Shown here piece after piece: positions 22,774 to 36,258 of a stretch of 56,312 nucleotides of DNA (position 1 is its first letter; each line of letters opens with the position of its first letter). Source of the stretch: Liolophura sinensis. Lineage: Eukaryota; Mollusca; Polyplacophora; Chitonida; Chitonidae. The notes beneath the pieces were generated by a model. The model was given only the letters and a program-made list of their open reading frames with translations, made no database searches and was not told the DNA's origin. The stretch is from NCBI RefSeq assembly GCF_032854445.1, contig NW_027018213.1, positions 1 through 56,312 on the forward strand, read 5' to 3'. The translations under genes and the position numbers were made by a program.

Positions 22774-24180
22774 CTTTTGGCACCTTGTAAATGTGGGTCA
22801 GTGTTCAGTTGTACTTTTTACAGCAGACTGTATCAAGTACCTTGTGTTTTTTATGTACAAATGGTGTGGTTTTTCTACACGTAGATAAAGACATTGAGAT
22901 TGTCTTAGACTTAGAAGTAAGACAATTGCTGGGTGAGTTAAATGGGCTTAGCCCAAAGATTTGACGTCTTCTGGGCTACCGAAGGGTACATAACTTATAG
23001 TCAAAAGTTGAATATAGTAATGACCAGTCGCGATTGTACAGAGTACAGTGTAGCCGATTTCAATTAACAAAAAGACCAGGTAAAAATGCAAAAGTGGAAA
23101 AACTGTTCCAGTGCTGCTGGTAAGAGGCTAATCCGACGTATTTTGTGACGAGAAATCGAATGGTGCAAACCGCGTTGCTCTCCGACCAATAGTTTTGGCT
23201 GTAGTGACAATTGATGGATCATTGATGTCATAATCACGTGCCCAGCAACGTCTCTTACTCCATGGAAACCAGGGAAATTTGCAATTTTTCAACAGCTGCC
23301 GATGCCTGGCTCAATTCTGCATCTTTTTGCACCTTACTGATGTGGGTCAGTGTTCAGTTGTACTTTTTACAGCAGACTGTATCAAGTACCTTGTGTTTTT
23401 CACGTACAAATGGTGTGGTTTTTCTACACGTAGATAAAGACATTGAGATTGTCTTGCACTTAGAAGTAAGGCAATTGCTGGGTGAGTTAAATGGGCTTGG
23501 CCCAAAGATTTCAGGTTTTCTGGGCTACCGAAGGGCACATAACTTATAGTCAAAAGTTGAATATAGTAATGACCAGTCGCGATTGTACAGAGTACAGTGT
23601 AGCCGATTTCAATTAACAAAACACCAGGCAAAAATGCAAAAGTGGAAAAACTGTTCCAGTGCTGCTGGTAAGAGGCTAATCCGACGTATTTTGTGACGAG
23701 AAATCGAATGGTGCAAACCGCGTTGCTCTCCGACCAATACTTTTGGCTGTAGCGACAATTGAACGATCATTTATGTCATAATCATGTGCGTAGCAACGTC
23801 TCTTACTGCATGGAAACCAGGGAAATTTGCAATTTTCAGGGAAATTGCAATTTTTCAACAGCTGCCGATGTCTGGCTCAATTCTGCATCTTTTTGCACCT
23901 TACTGAAGTGGGTCAGTGTTCAGTTGTACTTTTTACAGCAGACTGTATCAAGTACCTTGTGTTTTTCATGTACAAATGGTGTGGTTTTTCTACACGTAGA
24001 TAAAGACATTGAGATTGTCTTGGACTTAGAAGTAAGGCAATTGCTGGGTGAGTTAAATGGGCTTGGCCCAAAGATTTGTCGTCTTCTGGGCTACCGAAGG
24101 GCACATAACTTATAGTCAAAAGTTGAATATAGTAATGACCAGTCGCGATTGTACAGAGTACAGTGTAGCCGATTTCAATT
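22298..24180 (+). repeat. Diverged monomers bordering the left and middle parts (42-44)
   Basis: This is ordinary satellite. At its left edge the last copy of the TCTGTTGT subtype is seen (about 22246). At its right edge monomer 44 carries CATGTGCG, CTGCATGG and an 18-bp internal duplication. Monomer 44 and monomer 49 (26368) share GAACGATC and ATCATGTGCG, so they are related at five-monomer spacing. Confidence 0.75.
23818..23854 (+). repeat. 18-19 bp local tandem duplication in monomer 44
   Basis: CAGGGAAATTTGCAATTTT (23818-23836) is followed at once by CAGGGAAATTGCAATTTTT (23837 onward), with one T fewer in a T-run. This makes monomer 44 566 bp long. The related monomer 49 lacks it, so it arose after they separated. 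Replication slippage is the simple explanation. Confidence 0.9.
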
Positions 24181-26367
24181 AACAAAAAGACCAGGTAAAA
24201 ATGCAAAAGTGGAAAAACTGTTCCAGTGCCACTAGTAAGAGGCTAATCCGACGTATTTTGTGGCGAGAAGTCGAATGGTGCAAACCGCGTTGCTCTCTGA
24301 CCAATACTTTTGGCTGTAGAGACAATTCAATGATCATTTATGTCATAATCACGTGCCCGGTAACGGCTCTTACTCCATGGAAACCAGGGATATTTGCAAT
24401 TTTTAACAACTGCCGATGGCTGGCCCAATTCCGCATCTTTTGGCACCTTATAAATGTGGGTCAGTGTTTAGTTGTACTTTTTACAGCAGACTGTATCAAG
24501 TACCTTGTGTTTTTCACGTACAAATGGTGTGGTTTTTCTACACGTAGATAAAGACATTGAGATTGTCTTGCACTTAGAAGTAAGGCAATTGCTGGGTGAG
24601 TTAAACGGGCTTGGCCCAAAGATTTGTCGTCTTCTGGGCTACCGAAGGGCACATAACTTATAGTCAAAATTGAATATAGTAATGACCAGTCGCGATTGTA
24701 CAGAGTACAGTGTAGCCGATTTCAATTAACAAAAAGACCAGGTAAAAATGCAAAAGTGGAAAAACTGTTCCAGTGCTACTAGTAAGAGGCTAATCCGACG
24801 TAATTTGTGACGAGAAATCGAATGGTGCAATCCGCGTTGCTCTCCGACCAATACTTTTGGCTGTAGCGACAATTGAATGATCATTTATGTCATAATCACG
24901 TGCCCAGCAACGGCTCTTACTCCATGGAAACCAGGGATATTTGCAATTTTTAACAGCTGCCGATGCCTGGCCCAATTCCGCATCTTTTGGCACCTTACTG
25001 AAGTGGGTCAGTGTTCAGTTGTACTTTTTACAGCAGACTGTATCAAGTACCTTGTGTTTTTTATGTACAAATAGTGTGGTTTTTCTACACGTAAATAAAG
25101 ACATTGAGATTGTCTTGCACTTAGGAGTAAGGCAATTGCTGGGTGAGTTAAATGGGCTTGGCCCAAAGATTTGGCGTCTTCTGGCCTACCGAAGGGCACA
25201 TAACTTATAGTCAAAAGTTTAATATAGTAATGACCAGTCGCGATTGTACAGAGTACAGTGTAGCCGATTTCAATTAACAAAAAGACCAGTAAAAATGCAA
25301 AAGTGGAAAAACTGTTCCAGTGCCACTAGTAAGAGGCTAATCTGACGTATTTTGTGACGAGAAATCGAATGGTGCAAACCGCGTTGCTCTCCGACCAATA
25401 TTTTTGGCTGTAGCGACAATTGAATGATCATTTATGTCATAATCACGTGCCCAGCAACGGCTCTTACTCCATGGAAACCAGGGAAATTTGCAATTTTTCA
25501 ACAGCTGCCGATGCCTGGCTCAATTCCGCATCTTTTGGCACCTACTGAGTGGGTCAGTGTTCAGTTGTACTTTTTACAGCAGACTGTATCAAGTACCTTG
25601 TGTTTTTCACGTACAAATGGTGTGGTATTTCTACACGTAGATAAAGACATTGAGATTGTCTTGCACTTAGAAATAACACAATTGCTGGGTGAGTTAAATG
25701 GGCTTAGCCCAAAGATTTTAGGTCTTCTGGCTACGAAGGGCACATAACTTATAGTCAAAAGTTGAATATAGTAATGACCAGTCGCGATTGTACAGAGTAC
25801 AGTGTAGCCGATTTCAATTAACAAAAAGACCAGGCAAAAATGCAAAAGTGGAAAAACTGTTCCAGTGCTACTAGTAAGAGGCTAATCCGACGTATTTTGT
25901 GACGAGAAATCGAATGGTGCAAACCGCGTTGCTCTTCGACCAATACTTTTGGCTGTGGTGACAATTGAATGATCATTGATGTCATAATCACGTGCGTAGC
26001 AACGGCTCTTACTCCATGGAAACCAGGGAAATTTGCAATTTTTTAACAACTGCCGATGCCTGGCCCAATTCCGCATCTTTGGCACCTTTTAAATGTGGGT
26101 CAGTGTTGAGTTGTACTTTTTACAGCAGACTGTATCAAGTACCTTGTGTTTTTCATGTACAAATGGTCTGGTTTTTCTACACGTAGATAAAGACATTGAG
26201 ATTGTCTTGCACTTAGAAGTAAGGCAATTGCTGGGTGAGTTAAATGGGCTTGGCCCAAATATTTGTCGTCTTCTGGCCTACCGAAGGGCACATAACTTAT
26301 AGTCAAAAGTTGAATATAGTAATGACCAGTCGCGATTGTACAGAGTACAGTGTAGCCGATTTCAATT
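24181..26367 (+). repeat. Four-monomer block (45-48), copy 1, indel-rich
   Basis: The series opens with the CCACTAGTAAGAGG, GAGAAGTCG and CCCGGTAACGG subtype (monomer 45) and corresponds unit by unit to 29653-31848, about 5,475 bp or ten monomers away. This copy has many single-base losses absent from the other: ACCAGTAAAAATG at 25286, CACCTACTGAGTGGG near 25540, CTGGCTACGAAGG near 25728. Unit lengths are 547, 548, 544 and 548. Confidence 0.8.
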
Positions 26368-26912
26368 ACAAAACACCAGGCAAAAATGCAAAAGTGGAAA
26401 ACTGTTCCAGTGCTGCTGTAAGAGGCTAATACGACGTATTTTGTGACGAGAAATCGAATGGTGCAAAACCGCGTTGCTCTCCGACCAATACTTTTGGCTG
26501 TAGCGACAATTGAACGATCATTTATGTCATAATCATGTGCGTAGCAACGTCTCTTACTGCATGGAAACCAGGGAAATTTGCAATTTTTTAACAGCTGCCG
26601 ATGCCTGGCTCAATTCCGCATCTTTTGGCACCTTACTGAAGTGGGTCAGTGTTCAGTTGTACTTTTTACAGCAGACTGTATCAAGTACCTTGTGTTTTTC
26701 ATGTACAAATGGTGTGGTTTTTCTACACGTAGATAAAGACATTGAGATTGTCTTGCACTTAGAAGTAAGGCAATTGCTGGGTGAGTTAAATGGGCTTGGC
26801 CCAAAGATTTGTCGTCTCTGGGCTACCGAAGGGCACATAACTTATAGTCAAAAGTTGAATATAGTAATGACCAGTCGCGATTGTACAGAGTACAGTGTAG
26901 CCGATTTCAATT

Positions 26913-27461
26913 AACAAAAAGACCAGGTAAAAATGCAAAAGTGGAAAAACTGTTCCAGTGCCACTAGTAAGAGGCTAATCCGACGTATTTTGTGGCGAGA
27001 AGTCGAATGGTGCAAACCGCGTTGCTCTCTGACCAATACTTTTGGCTGTAGAGACAATTCAATGATCATTTATGTCATAATCACGTGCCCGGTAACGGCT
27101 CTTACTCCATGGAAACCAGGGATATTTGCAATTTTTTAACAACTGCCGATGGCTGGCCCAATTCCGCATCTTTTGGCACCTTATAAATGTGGGTCAGTGT
27201 TTAGTTGTACTTTTTACAGCAGACTGTATCAAGTACCTTGTGTTTTTCACGTACAAATGGTGTGGTTTTTCTACACGTAGATAAAGACATTGAGATTGTC
27301 TTGCACTTAGAAGTAAGGCAATTGCTGGGTGAGTTAAATGGGCTTGGCCCAAAGATTTGTCGTCTTCTGGGCTACCGAAGGGCACATAACTTATAGTCAA
27401 GAGTTGAATATAGTAATGACCAGTCGCGATTGTACAGAGTACAGTGTAGCCGATTTCAATT
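26913..27461 (+). repeat. CCCGGTAACGG-subtype monomer (no. 50)
   Basis: This is a clean 549-bp copy of the subtype also found at 24181, 29653, 36259 and 38995. The spacings are 2,732, 2,740, 6,606 and 2,736, that is five, five, twelve and five monomers. It marks the higher-order spacing in the middle of the window. Confidence 0.85.
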
Positions 27462-28008
27462 AACAAAAAGACCAGGTAAAAATGCAAAAGTGGAAAAACT
27501 GTTCCAGTGCTACTAGTAAGAGGCTAATCCGACGTAATTTGTGACGAGAAATCGAATGGTGCAATCCGCGTTGCTCTCCGACCAATACTTTTGGCTGTAG
27601 CGACAATTCAATGATCATTTATGTCATAATCACGTGCCCAGTAACGGCTCTTACTCCATGGAAACCAGGGATATTGCAATTTTTTAACAGCTGCCGATGC
27701 CTGGCCCAATTCCGCATCTTTTGGCACCTTATAAATGTGGGTCAGTGTTCAGTTGTACTTTTTACAGCAGACTGTATCAAGTACCTTGTGTTTTTTTGTA
27801 CAAATGGACTGGTTTTTCTACACGTAGATAAAGACATTGAGATTGTCTTAGACTTAGAAGTAAGACAATTGCTGGGTGAGTTAAATGGGCTTAGCCCAAA
27901 GATTTGACGTCTTCTGGGCTACCGAAGGGCACATAACTTATAGTCAAAAGTTGAATATAGTAATGACCAGTCGCGATTGTACAGAGTACAGTGTAGCCGA
28001 TTTAAATT

Positions 28009-30750
28009 AACAAAAAGACCAGGTAAAAATGCAAAAGTGGAAAAACTGTTCCAGTGCTGCTGGTAAGAGGCTAATCCGACGTATTTTGTGACGAGAAATC
28101 GAATGGTGCAAACCGCGTTGCTCTCCGACCAATACATTTGGCTGTAGTGACAATTGAATGATCATTGATGGTCATAATCACGTGCCCAGCAACGTCTCTT
28201 ACTCCATGGAAACCAGGGAAATTTGCAATTTTTAAAACAGCTGCCGATGCCTGGCTCAATTCCGCATCTTTTTGCACCTTACTGAAGTGGGTCAGTGTTC
28301 AGTTGTACTTTTTACAGCAGACTGTATCAAGTACCTTGTGTTTTTCACGTACTAATGGTGTGGTTTTTCTACACGTAGATAAAGACATTGAGATTGTCTT
28401 GCACTTAGAAATAAGGCAATTGCTGGGTGAGTTAAATGGGCTTGGCCCAAAGATTTGACGTCTTCTGGGCTACCGAAGGGCACATAACTTATAGTCAAAA
28501 GTTGAATATAGTAATGACCAGTCGCGATTGTACAGAGTACAGTGTAGCCGATTTCAATTAACAAAAAGACCAGGTAAAAATGCAAAAGTGGAAAAACTGT
28601 TCCAGTGCTACTAGTAAGAGGCTAATCCGACGTAATTTGTGACGAGAAATCGAATAGTGCAATCCGCGTTTCTCTCCGACCAATACTTTGGCTGTAGCGA
28701 CAATTGAATGATTATTTATGTCATAATCACGTGCGTAGCAAACGGCTCTTACTCCATGGAAACCAGGGATATTTGCAATTTTTTAACAACTGCCGATGCC
28801 TGGCCCAATTCCGCATCTTTTGGCACCTTATAAATGTGGGTCAGTGTTTAGTTGTACTTTTTACAGCAGACTGTATCAAGTACCTTGTGTTTTTCATGTA
28901 CAAATGGTGTGGTTTTTCTACACGTAGATAAAGACATTGAGATTGTCTTGCACTTAGAAATAAGACAATTGCTGGTGAGTTAAATGGGCTTGGCCAAAGA
29001 TTCAGGTCTTCTGGGCTACCGAAGGGCACATAACTTATAGTCAAAAGTTGAATATAGTAATGACCAGTCGCGATTGTACAGAGTACAGTGTAGCCGATTT
29101 CAATTAACAAAACACCAGGCAAAAATGCAAAAGTGGAAAAACTGTTCCAGTGCTGCTGGTAAGAGGCTAATCCGACGTATTTTGTGACGAGAAATCGAAT
29201 GGTGCAAACCGCGTTGCTCTCCGACCAATACTTTTGGCTGTAGTGACAATTGAATGATCATTGATGTCATAATCACGTGCCCAGCAACGTCTCTTACTCC
29301 ATGGAAACCAGGAAATTTGCAATTTTTCAACAGCTGCCGATGCCTGGCTCAATTCTGCATCTTTTTGCACCTTACTGAAGTGGGTCAGTGTTCAGTTGTA
29401 CTTTTTACAGCAGACTGTATCAAGTACCTTGTGTTTTTCATGTACAAATGGTGTGGTTTTTCTACACGTAGATAAAGACATTGAGATTGTCTTGGACTTA
29501 GAAGTAAGGCAATTGCTGGGTGAGTTAAATGGGCTTGGCCCAAAGATTTGTCGTCTTCTGGGCTACCGAAGGGCACATAACTTATAGTCAAAAGTTGAAT
29601 ATAGTAATGACCAGTCGCGATTGTACAGAGTACAGTGTAGCCGGTTTCAATTAACAAAAAGACCAGGTAAAAATGCAAAAGTGGAAAAACTGTTCCAGTG
29701 CCACTAGTAAGAGGCTAATCCGACGTATTTTGTGGCGAGAAGTCGAATGGTGCAAACCGCGTTGCTCTCTGACCAATACTTTTGGCTGTAGAGACAATTC
29801 AATGATCATTTATGTCATAATCACGTGCCCGGTAACGGCTCTTACTCCATGGAAACCAGGGATATTTGCAATTTTTTAACAGTTGCCGATGGCTGGCCCA
29901 ATTCCGCATCTTTTGGCACCTTATAAATGTGGGTCAGTGTTTAGTTGTACTTTTTACAGCAGACTGTATCAAGTACCTTGTGTTTTTTCACGTACAAATG
30001 GTGTGGTTTTTCTACACGTAGATAAAGACATTGAGATTGTCTTGCACTTAGAAGTAAGGCAATTGCTGGGTGAGTTAAACGGGCTTGGCCCAAAGATTTG
30101 TCGTCTTCTGGGCTACCGAAGGGCACATAACTTATAGTCAAAAATTGAATATAGTAATGACCAGTCGCGATTGTACAGAGTACAGTGTAGCCGATTTCAA
30201 TTAACAAAAAGACCAGGTAAAAATGCAAAAGTGGAAAAACTGTTCCAGTGCTATAGTAAGAGGCTAATCCGACGTAATTTGTGACGAGAAATCGAATGGT
30301 GCAATCCGCGTTGCTCTCCGACCAATACTTTTGGCTGTAGCGACAATTGAATGATCATTTATGTCATAATCACGTGCCCAGCAACGGCTCTTACTCCATG
30401 GAAACCAGGGATATTTGCAATTTTTTAACAACTGCCGATGCCTGGCCCAATTCCGCATCTTTTGGCACCTTACTGAAGTGGGTCAGTGTTCAGTTGTACT
30501 TTTTACAGCAGACTGTATCAAGTACCTTGTGTTTTTTATGTACAAATGGTGTGGTTTTTCTACACGTAAATAAAGACATTGAGATTGTCTTGCACTTAGG
30601 AGTAAGGCAATTGCTGGGTGAGTTAAATGGGCTTGGCCCAAAGATTTGGCGTCTTCTGGCCTACCGAAGGGCACATAACTTATAGTCAAAAGTTTAATAT
30701 AGTAATGACCAGTCGCGATTGTACAGAGTACAGTGTAGCCGATTTCAATT
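28009..30750 (+). repeat. Five-monomer block (52-56), copy 1
   Basis: The block begins after GATTTAAATTAAC, a marker also seen before monomers 64, 86, 93 and 98. Its five units match 34614-37352 in order at shifts of 6,602-6,607 bp (twelve monomers). The first three also match monomers 86-88 and 93-95 of the 7-monomer repeat. Single-base indels are frequent (for example 28688, 28975, 28994). Confidence 0.8.
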
Positions 30751-31848
30751 AACAAAAAGACCAGGTAAAAATGCAAAAGTGGAAAAACTGTTCCAGTGCC
30801 ACTAGTAAGAGGCTAATCTGACGTATTTTGTGACGAGAAATCGAATGGTGCAAACCGCGTTGCTCTCCGACCAATATTTTTGGCTGTAGCGACAATTGAA
30901 TGATCATTTATGTCATAATCACGTGCCCAGCAACGGCTCTTACTCCATGGAAACCAGGGAAATTTGCAATTTTTCAACAGCTGCCGATGCCTGGCTCAAT
31001 TCCGCATCTTTTGGCACCTTACTGAAGTGGGTCAGTGTTCAGTTGTACTTTTTACAGCAGACTGTATCAAGTACCTTGTGTTTTTCACGTACAAATGGTG
31101 TGGTATTTCTACACGTAGATAAAGACATTGAGATTGTCTTGCACTTAGAAATAACACAATTGCTGGGTGAGTTAAATGGGCTTAGCCCAAAGATTTTAGG
31201 TCTTCTGGGCTACCGAAGGGCACATAACTTATAGTCAAAAGTTGAATATAGTAATGACCAGTCGCGATTGTACAGAGTACAGTGTAGCCGATTTCAATTA
31301 ACAAAAAGACCAGGCAAAACTGCAAAAGTGGAAAAACTGTTCCAGTGCTACTAGTAAGAGGCTAATCCGACGTATTTTGTGACGAGAAATCGAATGGTGC
31401 AACCGCGTTGCTCTTCGACCAATACTTTTGGCTGTGGTGACAATTGAATGATCATTGATGTCATAATCACGTGCGTAGCAACGGCTCTTACTCCATGGAA
31501 ACCAGGGAAATTTGCAATTTTTTAACAACTGCCGATGCCTGGCCCAATTCCGCATCTTTTGGCACCTTATAAATGTGGGTCAGTGTTCAGTTGTACTTTC
31601 TACAGCAGACTGTATCAAGTACCTTGTGTTTTTTTACGTACAAATGGTCTGGTTTTTCTACACGTAGATAAAGACATTGAGATTGTCTTGGACTTAGAAG
31701 TAAGACAATTGCTGGGTGAGTTAAATTGGCTTAGCCCAAAGATTTGACGTCTTCTGGGCTACCGAAGGGCACATAACTTATAGTCAAAAGTTGAATATAG
31801 TAATGACCAGTCGCGATTGTACAGAGTACAGTGTAGCCGATTTCAATT
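29653..31848 (+). repeat. Four-monomer block (55-58), copy 2
   Basis: This is the counterpart of 24181-26367, in cleaner form with unit lengths of 550, 548, 549 and 549. Shared private variants include TTAGGAGTAAGG, GATTTGGCGTC, AGTTTAATATAG, GGCTAATCTGACG, GATTTTAGGTC and CTCTTCGACC. It overlaps the end of the 28009-30750 block, showing that different higher-order units interlock. Confidence 0.8.
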
Positions 31849-33495
31849 AACAAAAAGACCAGGTAAAAATGCAAAATTTGAAAAACTGTTCCAGTGCTGC
31901 TGGTAAGAGGCTAATCTGACGTATTTTGTGACGAGAAATCGAATGGTGCAAACTGCGTTGCTCTCTGACCAATACTTTTGGCTGTAGAGACAATTCAATG
32001 ATCATTTATGTCATAATCACGTGCCCAGTAACGGCTCTTACTCCATGGAAACCAGGGATATTTGCAATTTTTTAACAGCTGCCGATGCCTGGCCCAATTC
32101 CGCATCTTTTGGCACCTTATAAATGTGGGTCAGTGTTCAGTTGTACTTTTTACAGCAGACTGTATCAAGTACCTTGTGTTTTTTTGTACAAATGGACTGG
32201 TTTTTCTACACGTAGATAAAGACATTGAGATTGTCTTAGACTTAGAAGTAAGACAATTGCTGGGTGAGTTAAATTGGCTTAGCCCAAAGATTTGACGTCT
32301 TCTGGGCTACCGAAGGGCACATAACTTATAGTCAAAAGTTGAATATAGTAATGACGACCAGTCGCGATTGTACAGAGTACAGTGTAGCCGATTAAATTAA
32401 CAAAAAGACCAGGTAAAAATGCAAAAGTGGAAAAACTGTTCCAGTGCTGCTGGTAAGAGGCTAATCCGACGTATTTTGTGACGAGAAATCGAATGGTGCA
32501 ATCCGCGTTGCTCTCCGACCAATACTTTTGGCTGTAGTGACAATTGAATGATCATTGATGTCATAATCACGTGCCCAGCAACGTCTCTTACTCCATGGAA
32601 ACCAGGGAAATTTGCAATTTTAAAACAGCTGCCGATGCCTGCTCAATTCCGCATCTTTTTGCACCTTACTGAAGTGGGTCAGTGTTCAGTTGTACTTTTT
32701 ACAGCAGACTGTATCAAGTACCTTGTGTTTTTCACGTACAAATGGTGTGGTTTTTCTACACGTAGATAAAGACATTGAGATTGTCTTGCACTTAGAAATA
32801 AGGCAATTGCTGGGTGAGTTAAATGGGCTTGGCCCAAAGATTTGTCGTCTTCTGGGCTACCGAAGGGCACATAACTTATAGTCAAAAGTTGAATATAGTA
32901 ATGACCAGTCGCGATTGTACAGAGTACAGTGTAGCCGATTTCAATTAACAAAAAGACCAGGTAAAAATGCAAAAGTGGAAAAAATGTTCCAGTGCTACTA
33001 GTAAGAGGCTAATCCGACGTATTTTGTGGCGAGAAATCGAATGGTGCAAACCGCGTTGCTCTCCGACCAATACTTTTGGCTGTAGAGACAATTCAAAGAT
33101 CATTGATGTCATAATCACGTGCCCAGTAACGGCTCTTACTCCATGGAAACCAGGGATATTTGCAATTTTTTAACAGTTGCCGATGCCTGGCCCAATTCCG
33201 CATCTTTTGGCACCTTATAAATGTGGGTCAGTGTTTAGTTGTACTTTTTACAGCAGACTGTATCAAGTACCTTGTGTTTTTCATGTACAAATGGTCTGGT
33301 TTTTCTACACGTAGATAAAGACATTGAGATTGTCTTGCACTTAGAAGTAAGGCAATTGCTGGGTGAGTTAAATGGGCTTAGCCCAAAGATTTCACGTCTT
33401 CTGGGCTACCGAAGGGCACATAACTTATAGTCAAAAGTTGAATATAGTAATGACCAGTCGCGATTGTACAGAGTACAGTGTAGCCGATTTCAATT
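31849..33495 (+). repeat. Monomers 59-61
   Basis: Monomer 59 has the AAATTTGAAAAACTG start and GTACAAATGGACTGG, matching monomers 63, 85 and 92. It also carries a 3-base duplication, GACGACCAGTCGC, at about 32352. Monomer 60 is the GATTTAAATT-type unit, and monomer 61 has the CAC variant at the variable trinucleotide (near 33392), like monomers 75 and 97. Confidence 0.75.
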
Positions 33496-36258
33496 AACAA
33501 AACACCAGGCAAAAATGCAAAAGTGGAAAAACTGTTCCAGTGCTGCTGGTAAGAGGCTAATCCGACGTATTTTGTGGTGAGAAATCGAATGGTGCAAACC
33601 GCGTTGCTCTCTGACCAATACTTTTGGCTGTAGTGACAATTCAATGATCATTTATGTCATAATCACGTGCCCAGTAACGGCTCTTACTGCATGGAAACCA
33701 GGGAAATTTGCAATTTTTTAACAGCTGCCGATGCCTGGCCCAATTCCGCATCTTTTGGCACCTTATAAATGTGGGTCAGTGTTCAGTTGTACTTTCTACA
33801 GCAGACTGTATCAAGTACCTTGTGTTTTTTACGTACAAATGGTCTGGTTTTTCTACACGTAGATAAAGACATTGAGATTGTCTTGGACTTAGAAGTAAGA
33901 CAATTGCTGGGTGAGTTAAATTGGCTTGCTGGGTGAGTTAAATTGGCTTAGCCCAAAGATTTGACGTCTTCTGGGCTACCGAAGGGCACATAACTTATAG
34001 TCAAAAGTTGAATATAGTAATGACCAGTCGCGATTGTACAGAGTACAGTGTAGCCGATTTCAATTAACAAAAAGACCAGGTAAAAATGCAAAATTTGAAA
34101 AACTGTTCCAGTTCTGCTGGTAAGAGGCTAATCCGACGTATTTTGTGACGAGAAATCGAATGGTGCAAACTGCGTTGCTCTCTGACCAATACTTTTGGCT
34201 GTAGAGACAATTCAATGATCATTTATGTCATAATCACGTGCCCAGTAACGGCTCTTACTCCATGGAAACCAGGGATATTTGCAATTTTTTAACAGCTGCC
34301 GATGCCTGGCCCAATTCCGCATCTTTTGGCACCTTATAAATGTGGGTCAGTGTTCAGTTGTACTTTTTACAGCAGACTGTATCAAGTACCTTGTGTTTTT
34401 TTGTACAAATGGACTGGTTTTTCTACACGTAGATAAAGACATTGAGATTGTCTTAGACTTAGAAGTAAGACAATTGCTGGGTGAGTTAAATGGGCTTAGC
34501 CCAAAGATTTGACGTCTTCTGGGCTACCGAAGGGCACATAACTTATAGTCAAAAGTTGAATATAGTAATGACCAGTCGCGATTGTACAGAGTACAGTGTA
34601 GCCGATTTAAATTAACAAAAAGACCAGGTAAAAATGCAAAAGTGGAAAAACTGTTCCAGTGCTGCTGGTAAGAGGCTAATCCGACGTATTTTGTGACGAG
34701 AAATCGAATGGTGCAATCCGCGTTGCTCTCCGACCAATACTTTTGGCTGTAGTGACAATTGAATGATCATTGATGTCATAATCACGTGCCCAGCAACGTC
34801 TCTTACTCCATGGAAACCAGGGAAATTTGCAATTTTTAAAACAGCTGCCGATGCCTGGCTCAATTCCGCATCTTTTTGCACCTTACTGAAGTGGGTCAGT
34901 GTTCAGTTGTACTTTTTACAGCAGACTGTATGAAGTACCTTGTGTTTTTCACGTACAAATGGTGTGGTTTTTCTACACGTAGATAAAGACATTGAGATTG
35001 TCTTGCACTTAGAAATAAGGCAATTGCTGGGTGAGTTAAATGGGCTTGGCCCAAAGATTTGTCGTCTTCTGGGCTACCGAAGGGCACATAACTTATAGTC
35101 AAAAGTTGAATATAGTAATGACCAGTCGCGATTGTACAGAGTACAGTGTAGCCGATTTCAATTAACAAAAAGACCAGGTAAAAATGCAAAAGTGGAAAAA
35201 CTGTTCCAGTGCTACTAGTAAGAGGCTAATCCGACGTAATTTGTGACGAGAAATCGAATAGTGCAATCCGCGTTTCTCTCCGACCAATACTTTTGGCTGT
35301 AGCGACAATTGAATGATCATTTATGTCATAATCACGTGCGTAGCAACGGCTCTTACTCCATGGAAACCAGGGATATTTGCAATTTTTTAACAACTGCCGA
35401 TGCCTGGCCCAATTCCGCATCTTTTGGCACCTTATAAATGTGGGTCAGTGTTTAGTTGTACTTTTTACAGCAGACTGTATCAAGTACCTTGTGTTTTTCA
35501 TGTACAAATGGTGTGGTTTTTCTACACGTAGATAAAGACATTGAGATTGTCTTGCACTTAGAAATAAGACAATTGCTGGGTGAGTTAAATGGGCTTGGCC
35601 CAAAGATTTCAGGTCTTCTGGCCTACCGAAGGGCACATAACTTATAGTCAAAAGTTGAATATAGTAATGACCAGTCGCGATTGTACAGAGTACAGTGTAG
35701 CCGATTTCAATTAACAAAACACCAGGCAAAAATGCAAAAGTGGAAAAACTGTTCCAGTGCTGCTGGTAAGAGGCTAATCCGACGTATTTTGTGACGAGAA
35801 ATCGAATGGTGCAATCCGCGTTGCTCTCCGACCAATACTTTTGGCTGTAGTGACAATTGAATGATCATTGATGTCATAATCACGTGCCAGCAACGTCTCT
35901 TACTCCATGGAAACCAGGGAAATTTGCAATTTTCAACAGCTGCCGATGCCTGGCTCAATTCTGCATCTTTTTGCACCTTACTGAAGTGGGTCAGTGTTCA
36001 GTTGTACTTTTTACAGCAGACTGTATCAAGTACCTTGTGTTTTTCATGTACAAATGGTGTGGTTTTTCTACACGTAGATAAAGACATTGAGATTGTCTTG
36101 CACTTAGAAGTAAGGCAATTGCTGGGTGAGTTAAATGGGCTTGGCCCAAAGATTTGTCGTCTTCTGGGCTACCGAAGGGCACATAACTTATAGTCAAAAG
36201 TTGAATATAGTAATGACCAGTCGCGATTGTACAGAGTACAGTGTAGCCGATTTCAATT
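33496..36258 (+). repeat. Diverged third copy of the first five units of the 7-monomer repeat (62-66)
   Basis: Unit order and private variants match monomers 84-88: the AACAAAACACC start with CTGCATGG; AAATTTGAAAAACTG; GATTTAAATT then CAATTTTTAAAACAGC; CGTTTCTCTCC with GAATAGTGC; then AACAAAACACC with TTCTGCATC. The shift to 45587 is 12,091 bp, 22 monomers. After the fifth unit the order departs: monomer 67 is the CCCGGTAACGG subtype. Confidence 0.82.
33904..33947 (+). repeat. 22-bp local tandem duplication in monomer 62
   Basis: The 22 bases starting TTGCTGGGTGAGTT at 33904-33925 are repeated exactly at 33926-33947. Monomer 62 is 570 bp, exactly 22 longer than its counterparts 84 and 91 (548 bp), so the duplication is private to this copy. 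Confidence 0.95.
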
